Shown here one piece after another: positions 23,835-32,809 of a stretch of 64,000 bases of DNA; the first letter of the stretch is position 1; each line of letters opens with the position of its first letter. Made by a program: the position numbers and the translations under genes. Location of the stretch: assembly GCF_958295425.1 (NCBI RefSeq), contig NC_081144.1, positions 28,484,327-28,548,326 on the forward strand, read 5' to 3'. The notes below the pieces were generated by a model, which worked only from the letters and a program-made list of their open reading frames with translations, ran no database searches and was not told where the DNA came from. This DNA is from Solea solea. Taxonomy: Eukaryota; Chordata; Actinopteri; Pleuronectiformes; Soleidae.

Positions 23835-25450
23835 TTAACATCTTAAAAGATTTAGTTCTGTACACTCACTGTTTGATTTTGCATTGATTTCACTGTTTGG
23901 ATGTGTTTTTCTATTGGTGTCTGTTTTTGTGCGCATACAGCTGAGATAAGGCTGTTTTCGGATTTTTTTAATTTTTCTACTTTCCCATAATATAAACCTA
24001 ACAAATGAACTTAACATCTTATAAGATATACTTCTTTACCCTCAGTGTTTAATTTTGCAAAGATTTCACTGTTTGGATGTGTTTTTCTAAAAGTGTCTGT
24101 TTGTGTGCGCATTCAGCTGAGATAAGGCTGTTTCCGGATTTTTTTCATTTTTCTGCTGTCCCATAACATAAACCTCACAAATGAAGTTAACATCTTAAAA
24201 GATTTAGTTCTGTACCCTCAGTGTTTGATTTTGCAATGATTTCACTGTTGGGATGTGTTTTTCTACAAGTGTCTGTTTGTGTGCGCATTCAGCTGAGATA
24301 AGGCTGTTTACGGATTATTTTCATTTTTCTGCTGTCCCATAACATAAACCTCACAAATGAACTTAACATCTTATAAGATATACTTCTTTACCCTCAGTGT
24401 TTGATTTTGCAATGATTTCACTGTTTGGATGTGTTTTTCTATTGAAGTCTGTTTGTGTGCGCATTCAGCTGAGATAAGGCTGTTTTGCGGATTTTTTTAA
24501 TTTTTCTTCTGTCCCATAACATAAACCTCACAAATGAAGTTAACATCTTAAAATATTTAGTTCTGTACCCTCAGTGTTTGATTTTGCAATGGTTTCATTG
24601 TTGGGATGTGTTTTTCTACAAGTGTCTGTTTGTGTGCGCATTCAGCTGAGATAAGGCTGTTTACGGATTTTTTTAATTTTTCTGCTGTCCCATAACATAA
24701 ACCTCACAAATGAAGTTAACATCTTAAAAGATTTAGTTCTGTACACTCACTGTTTGATTTTGCAATGATTTCACAGTTTGGATGTGTTTTTCTATTGGTG
24801 TCTGTTTGTGTGCGCATTCAGCTGAGATAAGGCTGTTTCCGGATTTTTTTAATTTTTCTGCTGTCCCATAACATAAACCTCACAAATGAAGTTAACATCT
24901 TAAAAGATTTAGTTCTGTACACTCACTGTTTGATTTTGCAATGATTTCACTGTTTGGATGTGTTTTTCTATTGGTGTCTGTTTGTGTGCGCATTCAGCTG
25001 AGATAAGGCTGTTTCCGGATTTTTTTAATTTTTCTGCTGTCCCATAACATAAACCTCACAAATGAAGTTAACATCTTAAAATATTTAGTTCTGTACACTC
25101 ACTGTTTGATTTTGCATTGATTTCACTGTTTGGATGTGTTTTTCTATTGGTGTCTGTTTGTGTGCGCATACAGCTGAGATAAGGCTGTTATCGGATTTTT
25201 TTCATTTTTCTACTTTCCCATAATATAAACCTAACAAATGAACTTAACATCTTATAAGATATACTTCTTTACCCTCAGTGTTTAATTATGCAAATATTTC
25301 ACTGTTGGGATGTGTTTTTCTACAAGTGTCTGTTTGTGTGCGCATTCAGCTGAGATAAGGCTGTTTCCGGATTTTTTTCATTTTTCTGCTGTCCCATAAC
25401 ATAAACCTCACAAATGAAGTTAACATCTTAAAATATTTAGTTCTGTACAC
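23835..25450 (+). repeat. Partial A' higher-order repeat at the right edge
   Basis: It begins with the standard starting variant and follows the type at 16090, with the TTTTGCGG insertion at offset 651. It breaks off after about nine monomers, where TTCTGTACAC is joined to CTTAACATCTTATAAGATAT of an A/C junction. Confidence 0.8.
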
Positions 25451-25578
25451 TTAACATCTTATAAGATATACTAATGTACCCTCGTCGTTCCGCTCGTCTT
25501 GGGACCCCAAACGACATATGAAATATTCACACTCCTGCGACCTGTAGTTCCTCTTTCACTCTGGCCAAAAGGGTCTAA
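25451..25578 (+). repeat. C block, left part, interrupted by a transposon
   Basis: The C anchor starts at 25477 after AAGATATACTAATG, as in every composite unit. The copy lacks about 16 bp around the usual TAGAAATGTAGTTCC and is split at GGTCTAA by the MITE. The C sequence resumes at 26200. Confidence 0.88.
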
Positions 25579-26199
25579 CCCTGGATTTCCACTGGACGCG
25601 GAACGGCCGCGGAACGGTAGCCGTTGCTAATCGCTTCCATTCTAATCAATGTGAGCATTCCCACCGGCCGCACTGCGGCCCGGATCAGCAGCGGCCCAGA
25701 AGCGGCTCGCCGCGCCGCAGCGCTATCGATAGGAATCAGTTCTATTTTTTCCGTTGCCGCTGCTGAACCTCGTAAATTTCAGCGAAGCAGATCGCACAAG
25801 ACAGGAAGTCCGACACAGTATCAAAGTAAAACACTTCCGCCCCCCTTTCAAAATAAAACACAATACGCAGGTCACAACTTCACCTCAACGTTACGGTGCT
25901 CCCAGGTCAACAGTCATTTGATCCGAGGGTCTCGGAGACAATGGACGACGAGAGACTGATTATGGAAGTGGAGAAATGAAAGAAGCTGTGTTGTTGTTGT
26001 TGTTTCCTTTATACACACAGTCTATCGCGGGATCTCGCGTCCGTTCGAGATTATCGCGCGATCTTCCGTGAATACCGCTGGCTCCCAAGGCTCCGCGCCG
26101 CCGTTACGCGCCCCATGGGGATTGACGTTTGGGAGAGGACGAAGCAGAACCGCGCCGCGGCCGTTCCGCGGCCGTTCCGCGTCTAGTGGAAATCCAGGG
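25579..26199. mobile_element. PIF/Harbinger-like non-autonomous DNA transposon (621 bp)
   Basis: The ends are inverted repeats of 39 bp with one mismatch: the left begins CCCTGGATTTCCACTGG, and the right end complement reads the same with A for G at position 16. Both flanks carry TAA (25576-25578 and 26200-26202), and removing the insert restores the normal satellite phrase GTCTAAGACTG. A 3-bp TWA duplication is typical of PIF/Harbinger. The interior is strikingly GC- and CpG-rich against the AT-rich satellite. There is no transposase. A short frame at 25941-25979 reads MDDERLIMEVEK and stops; it resembles the start of the MADF/Myb-like protein of autonomous Harbinger elements, so this may be a deletion derivative. 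Longer frames on either strand (25624-25959 plus, 26022-26345 minus) look incidental. Confidence 0.85.
25941..25979 (+). pseudogene. Twelve-codon remnant resembling a MADF/Myb-like start
   Basis: ATG followed by DDERLIMEVEK and a TGA lies inside the MITE. MADF-domain proteins of Harbinger elements commonly begin with an acidic DE.LI..V(E/R)K. helix. The family assignment from 12 residues is tentative, but it fits the TWA duplication. Confidence 0.4.
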
Positions 26200-26350
26200 T
26201 AAGACTGTATAGAGTCTGACATGACCTGATTTTCAGTTTTTGGATACAGGACTTTGGGCTTTTTTCCCCCGGACAGAAAAAACTGCCAAAAACACAGTCT
26301 GTAAAATTCAAACGTAAGAAAGGTGGGAAACTGTCTTTTCTTCAATAATT
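26200..26350 (+). repeat. C block, right part, long subtype
   Basis: This is the continuation of the C block begun at 25477. It contains GAGTCTGACATGACCTGATT, the long form; short-form copies lack 15 bp here. It ends in CTTTTCTTCAATAATT, where the first B monomer starts. Confidence 0.85.
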
Positions 26351-27536
26351 CCTAAAGGCAATGAGCCCGGAGGCTGATTTCTCCATATGTGTATCAGGGA
26401 CTCCTGGCTGATCCAGGGTGCCGAGTTTCAGACCTGTGCAACCTTTGGAAAGGTCAAAGGTCAGCCGCTCTGGTGTGTTTTTTGTAATAATTCCTAAAGG
26501 CATTGAGCCAGGAGTCTGATTTTTCCGTATGTGTATCAGGGATTTAGGCTTATCCCGGGTGCAGAGTTTCAGACCTGTGCAACCTTGGGAAAGGTCAATG
26601 GTCAGCCGTTCGGGTGTGTTTTTTGTAATAATTCCTAAAGGCATTCAGCCAGTGGTCTGATTTTTCCGTATCTGTATCAGGGACTAAGGCTTATCCAGGG
26701 TGCCAAGTTTCAGACCCGTGCAACCTTTGGAAAGGTCAAAGGTCAGCCGTTCGGGTGTGTTTTTTGTAATAATTCCTAAAGGCATTGAGCCAGGAGTCTG
26801 ATTTTTCCGTATGTGTATCAGGGATTTAGGCTTATCCCGGTAACCGAGTTTCAGACCTGTGCAACCTTCGGAAAGGTCAATGGTCAGCCGTTCGGGTGTG
26901 TTTTTTGTAATAATTCCTAAAGGCATTGAGCCAGGAGTCTGATTTTTCCGTATGTGTATCAGGGATTTAGGCTTATCCCGGGTGCAGAGTTTCAGGCCTG
27001 TGCAACCTTCGGAAAGGTCAATGGTCAGCCGTTCGGGTGTGTTTTTTGTAATAATTCCTAAAGGCATTGAGTCAGGAGTCTGATCTTTCCGTATGTGTAT
27101 CAGGGATTTAGGCTTATCCCCCGTGCAGAGTTTCAGACCTGTGCAACCTTCGGAAAGGTCAATGGTCAGCCGTTCGGGTGTGTTTTTTGTAATAATTCCT
27201 AAAGGCATTCAGCCAGTGGTCTGATTTTTCCGTATCTGTATCAGGGACTTAGGCTTATCCAGGGTGCCAAGTTTCAGACCCGTGCAACCTTTGGAAAGGT
27301 CAAAGGTCAGCCGTTCGGGTGTGTTTTTTGTAATTATTCCTAAAGGCCTTAAGCCAGGAGTCTGATTTTTCCGTATGTGTATCAGGGACTAAAGCTTATC
27401 CCGGTTGCCGAGTTTCAGACCTGTGCAACCCTCCGAAAGGTCAATGGTCAGCCGTTCGGGTGTTTTTTTTGTAATAATTCCTAAAGGCATTGAGCCAGGA
27501 GTCTGATTTTTCCGTATGTGCATCAGGGACTAAGGC
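26351..27536 (+). repeat. B satellite sub-array, about 8.5 monomers
   Basis: CCTAAAGG landmarks are spaced 141-142 bp apart (26351, 26493, 26634 onward). Several monomers carry GGGATTTAGGC in place of the common GGGACTAAGGC. This removes a minus-strand stop, and because 141 bp equals 47 codons it leaves long repetitive minus-strand frames (for example 26684-27208). These look like a consequence of the period, not a selected protein. Confidence 0.9.
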
Positions 27537-30347
27537 TAAGAGAGGAACCTCTTTTGAGCTTTTCTTAATCGTGCATTAATATTTGTAGTATCTCCTAATA
27601 AGCAGGTTTGAGGATCTAATGGGAGATGTAGTCCTAGGAGTTTTGTCATGATGCCAGAGAAATCATGCCAGAATGTGTTAAGTTTTGTGCATAACCAAGT
27701 GCAGTGTAGGAATGAACCCTCTTCTATACTACATCTAAAGCACAGGTTGGATATCTCAGGTTTATATTTATGTAATTTCTGTGGCGTAAGATAGGTTTGA
27801 TGAAGAAAGTTATAATAAGTCAGCCTGTATCTAGAAGTAAGAGTGGCAGTTAGACTTTTTTGACACAATTCAGCCCAGAGCTCTGTACCCATTGTCACAC
27901 CCAAGTCAGACTCCCATTTCTCCCTTGATTTATGTAAACCTGGTTTTGGAGCATCATCCATCAAGAGGGAGTAGACTTTTGCAATAAGACGGGGTGCGTT
28001 ACCCTCCTGAAGCAGTTTTTCCAGATCGCTGAGCATGGGTAAAGTCATTTCAGATCCCAAAACAGATTTAAGAAATGATCTTAACTGTAAATAACAAAAA
28101 AAGTTTCTACTGGACAGATCATATTTCCTCCTTAGGTCCTCAAAAGACATCAGGCATCCATCCTTATAACAGTCCTCCAAATGATGAATCCCTTTCTGGT
28201 GCCACGTTTCCAGGATCTTATTATCCACTGACATAGGTATGAGTTCATTCTGTTTCAATGGTGTCCTGGGTGAAAATATATTTTTTAGTCCAGTATTTTT
28301 CCGGACTTCATGCCATGTTTTGATGATATGGGTCAAAACAGGGTTGTCAGTTCTTCTGGAGATGGTTGTAGGTGTCCATTTATAGCTGAAGTCTGCAGGA
28401 ACCTTTTCTTTAACAGCATACATTCCAATTGAAACCCAAGGTGGGACATTTTCCCTTTCAAATAAAAAAGAAACAAGTCGCATCTGGGCAGCCAAATAAT
28501 GCTTTTCAAGGTTAGGCAGTCGAAGACCCCCCAGTTTATAATCCCATGTAAGTTTTTCCATTGAAACCCTTGGAGTCTTACCATTCCATATGAATTGTCT
28601 AATATGTTTATTCAGGTTTTTAAAAAAGCTGGATGGCACTGGGATTGGTAAGGACTGAAAGAGGTACTGCAGCCTTGGTAATATATTCATTTTAATGCAA
28701 TTTATTCGGCCGATCAAAGTGATAGGTAAGCTCATCCATTTCTGTAAATCCTCTATTATTCGACTAACTAGTGGTGAGTAGTTGAGTTTGTACACATTTT
28801 TAAGGTTGTTATCCACCATAATTCCAAGGTATCTTATCCTGCTTGGAGACCATTTAAATGGACCTCTTTGCTGATGTTCAGTGTAGTCAAAATTTGAAAG
28901 TGGAAGAATTTCACATTTATCGTAATTTACCTTATATCCAGAGACATATCCAAATGCATGCAAAACGGTTTTCAATTTAGCAAGGGAATCAGATGGTTTT
29001 GTTAAATACAGAATTATATCATCTGCCATCAGATTGATTTTATGTATCGTCTGGTCCACTTTCACACCTTTTATCTCTGAATCGTGTCTGATTGTCTCGG
29101 CCAGAGGTTCAATAGCTATAACGAAAAGCCCAGGGGATAAGGGACACCCTTGTCTGCTCGATCTACTGAGGGGGAAGACAGTGGACATTTGTCCATTAGT
29201 AATTATTCTGGCCTGTGGATTCTTTTACAGCATTCTGACCCAATTAATAAAATAGGAGCCAAATCCAAATTTAGATAGAACCTTGAATAGATAGGGCCAC
29301 TCAAGCCTATCAAAGGCCTTTTCCGCGTCCAGCGTAACGGCTATACTAGGTTCAGTACTGGAGGTTGCCATATGAATAACGTTAAGTAACCTACACATGT
29401 TATTGGCAGAGGATCTCTTCTGGATAAAGCCAACCTGGTCTCGGTTTATCAATTTTGGTAAGAATTCACTCAACCTGTTTGCTATAGCTTTAGAAAACAA
29501 TTTATAATCCGCATTCAAGAGTGAAATTGGTCGGAAAGAGGAGCATTTTAAGGGGTCTTTGTTTTTTTATGGATCACTGTAATTATAGCCATTGAAAATG
29601 AATCAGGGAGGCTTTGTGTTTTAGATGCTAGATTAATTACATCCATAAGGAGAGGTATAAGCAAATCCTTAAACTCTTTATAAAATTCGGGGGGAAACCC
29701 ATCCTCCCCTGGTGATTTATTAGATTGCAGCGTTGCTAGAGCGTTTTCGATCTCTTTGGAGGTAAATGGTGAATCTAAATACCTCTGGTCGTCTTGACTC
29801 AGTTTAGGCAAATCAATATTATTTAAGAATGTATCTATTGTGGACAGATCTTCTGGTGATTCCGTATAAATTAACATAAACTTTTTAAAAGTTTCATTTA
29901 TTTCTTTTGGGTTCTGTGTAATACAGCCATGTTCGTCTTCAATTTGGTTAATTGTTTTTGAACTCTCCTCTTTCTTTAATTGCCAGGATAGGACTTTATG
30001 AGCCTTCTCCCCCAGTTCGTAGTACCTTATTTTCGTTCTCAAAATGTCTTTCTCAGCCCTATAAGTGCATAGTGTATTATACTTGAGTTTTCTTTTTACC
30101 AATAAACTGTATATCTTCTTATCCCTATGTTGCTGAAAGTCTTTTTCCAGCCCAAGAATTTCTTTTTCAAATTTTTCCACTTCTGCTACATATGATTTTT
30201 TAAGTCCTTTTGTATATGAGATTATTTGTCCTCTTAAATAAGCTTTTAATGTATCCCATAGTATGAAACTATTAGGGGAAGAAGGACAGTTTGTTTCACA
30301 GAATAGTTTGATTTGATCCCTGACAAATTTACAGAAGTCAGGGACCT
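27537..30347 (-). pseudogene. L1/Tx1-like LINE ORF2 fragment, reverse transcriptase, dead
   Basis: Read on the minus strand, coding sequence begins mid-protein at about 30347 (VPDFCKFVRDQ, then SFILWDTLKAYLRG, the linker after the endonuclease). It passes through the reverse-transcriptase motifs: NKSPGEDGFPPEFYK, NADYKLFSKAIANRL, RDQVGFIQKRSS, LDAEKAFDRLEW, SRQGCPLSPGLF and LMADDIILYL. The last is the catalytic (F/Y)ADD box with Met in first place; both Asp are intact. A Cys-rich segment, CFRCSIEEGSFLHCTWLC, follows near the C end. It would prime reverse transcription at a nicked target. Three defects are visible: a 1-base frameshift in a run of seven A (plus-strand T, 29572-29578), an in-frame TAA at 29225-29227, and loss of both ends. 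There is no endonuclease, no 3' UTR and no poly-A; the last stop is supplied by satellite sequence. Confidence 0.92.
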
Positions 30348-31980
30348 GTGTATCAGGGATTTAGGCTTATCCCGGGTGCAGAGTTTCAGGCCTGTGCAAC
30401 CTTCGGAAAGGTCAATGGTCAGCCGTTCCGGTGTGTTTTTTGTAATAATTCCTAAAGGCATTGAGTCAGGAGTCTGATCTTTCCGTATGTGTATCAGGGA
30501 TTTAGGCTTATCCCCGGTGCAGAGTTTCAGAACTGTGCAACCTTCGGAAAGGTCAATGGTCAGCCGTTCGGATGTGTTTTTTGTAATAATTCCTAAAGGC
30601 ATTCAGCCAGTGGTCTGATTTTTCCGTATCTGTATCAGGGACTAAGGCTTATCCAGGGTGCCAAGTTTCAGACCCGTGCAACCTTTGGAAAGGTCATAGG
30701 TCAGCCGTTCGGGTGTGTTTTTTGTAATAATTCCTAAAGGCCTTAAGCCAGGAGTCTGATTTTTCCGTATGTGTATCAGGGACTAAGGCTGATCTAGGGT
30801 GCCGCGTTTCAGACCTGTGCAACCTTCGGAAAGGTCAATGGTCAGCCGTTCGGGTGTGTTTTTTGTAATAATTCCTAAAGGCATTGAGCCAGGAGTCTGA
30901 TTTTTCCGTATGTGTATCAGGGATTTAGGCTTATCCCCGGTGCAGAGTTTCAGACCTGTGCAACCTTCGGAAAGGTCAATGGTCAGCCGTTCAGGTGTGT
31001 TTTTTGTAATAATTCCTAAAGGCATTGAGCCAGGAGTCTGATTTTTCCGTATGTGTATCAGGGATTTAGGCTTATCCCGGATGCAGAGTTTCAGACCTGT
31101 GTAACCTTCGGAAAGGTCAATGGTCAGCCGTTCGGGTGTGTTTTTTGTAATAATTCCTAAAGGCATTGAGTCAGGAGTCTGTTTTCTCCGTATGTGTATC
31201 AGGGACTAAAGCTTATCCCGGTTGCCGAGTTTCAGACCTGTGCAACCTTCGGAAAGGTCAATGGTCAGCCGTTCGGGTGTGTTTTTTGTAATAATTCCTA
31301 AAGGCATTGAGCCAGGAGTCTGATTTTTCCGTATGTGTATCAGGGATTTAGGCTTATCCCGGGTGCAGAGTTTCAGGCCTGTGCAACCTTCGGAAAGGTC
31401 AATGGTCAGCCGTTCGGGTGTGTTTTTTGTAATAATTCCTAAAGGCATTGAGTCAGGAGTCTGATCTTTCCGTATGTGTATCAGGGACTAAAGATTATCC
31501 CGGTAGCCGAGTTTCAGACCTGTGCAACCTTCGGAAAGGTCAATGGTCAGCCATTCGGGTGTGTTTTTTGTAATAATTCCTAAAGGCATTGAGCCAGGAG
31601 TCTGATTTTTCCGTATGTGTATCAGGGACTAAGGCTGATCTAGGGTGCCGCGTTTCAGACCTGTGCAACCTTTGGAAAGGTCAAAGGTCAGCCGTTCGGG
31701 TGTGTTTTTTGTAATTATTCCTAAAGGCATTGAGTCAGGAGTCTGATCTTTCCGTATGTGTATCAGGGACTAAAGATTATCCCGGTAGCCGAGTTTCAGA
31801 CCTGTGCAACCTTCGGAAAGGTCAATGGTCAGCCATTCGGGTGTGTTTTTTGTAATAATTCCTAAAGGCATTGAGCCAGGAGTCTGATTTTTCCGTATGT
31901 GTATCAGGGACTAAGGCTAATCTAGGGTGCCGAGTTTCAGACCTGTGTAACCTTCGGAAAGGTCAAAGGTCAGCCGTTTA
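30348..31980 (+). repeat. B satellite sub-array between two LINE insertions, about 11.5 monomers
   Basis: Tandem 141-bp B monomers resume in the same orientation. Many are of the GGGATTTAGGC type seen left of the LINE, confirming that the LINE split one array. Multi-monomer minus-strand frames recur (30783-31166 and 31206-31448). The block stops at CAGCCGTTTA, where the L2-like tail begins. Confidence 0.92.
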
Positions 31981-32015
31981 GATTCAAGATTCAAGATTCA
32001 AGATTCAAGATTCAA
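31981..32015 (+). repeat. (GATTCAA)5 3' tail of the L2-like LINE
   Basis: Five exact copies of GATTCAA occur; read in the element's orientation this is (TTGAATC)n. Short tandem tails of this kind, instead of poly-A, terminate many L2/CR1-type elements in fish. Confidence 0.9.
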
Positions 32016-32809
32016 GATTTCTTCATTGTCATACTAACACACATTAGACATGAGGTCAGAACGAAAATCAGTCTCTCCAGAACCCGGTCGGCCCAGCAAT
32101 AAGAAGAATAAGAAAATAAGAAATAAGAACCAACAGTTTAACTTAACAAAATATAAATTAAAAGAGATCAAAACTTTAAACCTCTGGAGGTAAGGTGCTG
32201 TGCAAAAAAGAATTTGGTGCAAGGGTGTGTACGGTACTGGGGGCATGTGCAAAGTACAGTACGTGGGGGGTGGGGGCAGCAGGGCTATGGGGTTACAGAG
32301 AGTTAAGGAGTCTGACAGCTCCAGGGAAGAAGCTGTTCCTCAGTCTCGTAGTGCTGCTCTTGATGCTCCGTAGCCTCCTGCCTGAGGGGAGGGGGGTGAA
32401 CAGTGTGTGTGCCGGGTGAGTGGGATCTCTCATGATGCAGGTAGCCCTTTTCCTGCATCTGGAGGTGAAGATGTCCGTGATGGTGGGGAGGCTGCTGCCC
32501 ACGGTTCTCTGTGCAGCTTTCACCACTCTGCTGCAGAGCAGCTGCCGTGCCACACAGTGATGCAGGAGCACAGGACACTCTCCACTACACATCTGTAGAA
32601 GGTGATAAGGGCTGACCTTCCTAGTCCAGCGCGTCTCAGCCTCCTGAGGAAGTAGAGGCGCTGGTGTGCCTTCCGGACCAGGCTGGAAGTGTTGCTGCTC
32701 CAGGTGAGGTCGTCCTTGAGATGCACGCCCAGGTACCTGAAGCTGGAGACCACTTCCACCACTGTTCCTCCGATGTGCAGGGGAGAATGGGGGGGATGTC
32801 TGCTCTGAT
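31981..32809 (-). pseudogene. 5'-truncated L2/CR1-like LINE (reverse transcriptase C-terminus and 3' UTR)
   Basis: The minus-strand frame contains VVSSFRYLGVHLKDDLTW, KAHQRLYFLRRLRRAG, TFYRCVVESVLCSCITVWHG, then after a frameshift near 32530 RVVKAAQRTVGSSLP and TRLRNSFFPGAVRLLNSL followed by a stop at about 32293. This is the characteristic end of fish L2/Rex-type ORF2. A 3' UTR of about 270 bp and a (TTGAATC)n tail follow. The 5-bp sequence GTTTA flanks the insert (31976-31980 and 32810-32814), and removing it restores the satellite phrase CAGCCGTTTAGGTGTG. The insertion therefore looks like a normal, strongly 5'-truncated retrotransposition. A frame starting at 32846 borrows its ATG from the B satellite and is a fusion artefact. 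Confidence 0.88.

Larger units (their letters stand above)
12037..25450 (+). repeat. A' satellite array, 176-bp monomer, higher-order 12-mers
   Basis: About 76 head-to-tail monomers run without interruption. The spacing of the TTCTGTAC/TTCTTTAC landmark is 176 bp (12241, 12417, 12593, 12769, 12945). Each monomer contains the core TTTGATTTTGCAATGATTTC, GATGTGTTTTTCTA, GTGCGCATTCAGCTGAGATA and CCCATAACATAAACCTCAC. Compared with the A monomers in the composite arrays, A' has CAAATGAA instead of CAAATAAA, GAGATAAGG instead of GGAATACGA, and CTGCTGTCCC in most copies. No transposon interrupts the array. Recurrent 60- and 73-residue frames mark particular variant monomers and are useful as anchors for the higher-order pattern, but they are not proteins: 176 is not a multiple of three. 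Confidence 0.95.

Noticed and set aside
13980..24017. Repeated 60-residue minus-strand frames (MLSSFVRFILWESRK...) as a gene family
   Set aside because: They recur at exact multiples of 176 bp inside the A' satellite, have no upstream gene structure, and simply mark variant monomers lacking stops.
25624..25959. 111-residue plus-strand protein inside the MITE
   Set aside because: It is an Arg/Ser/Ala-rich frame in GC-rich transposon sequence without a recognisable domain.
26684..27208. 174-residue repetitive minus-strand protein
   Set aside because: Its 47-residue repeat equals the 141-bp B period; it is best explained as periodicity. It is kept only as a low-interest finding.
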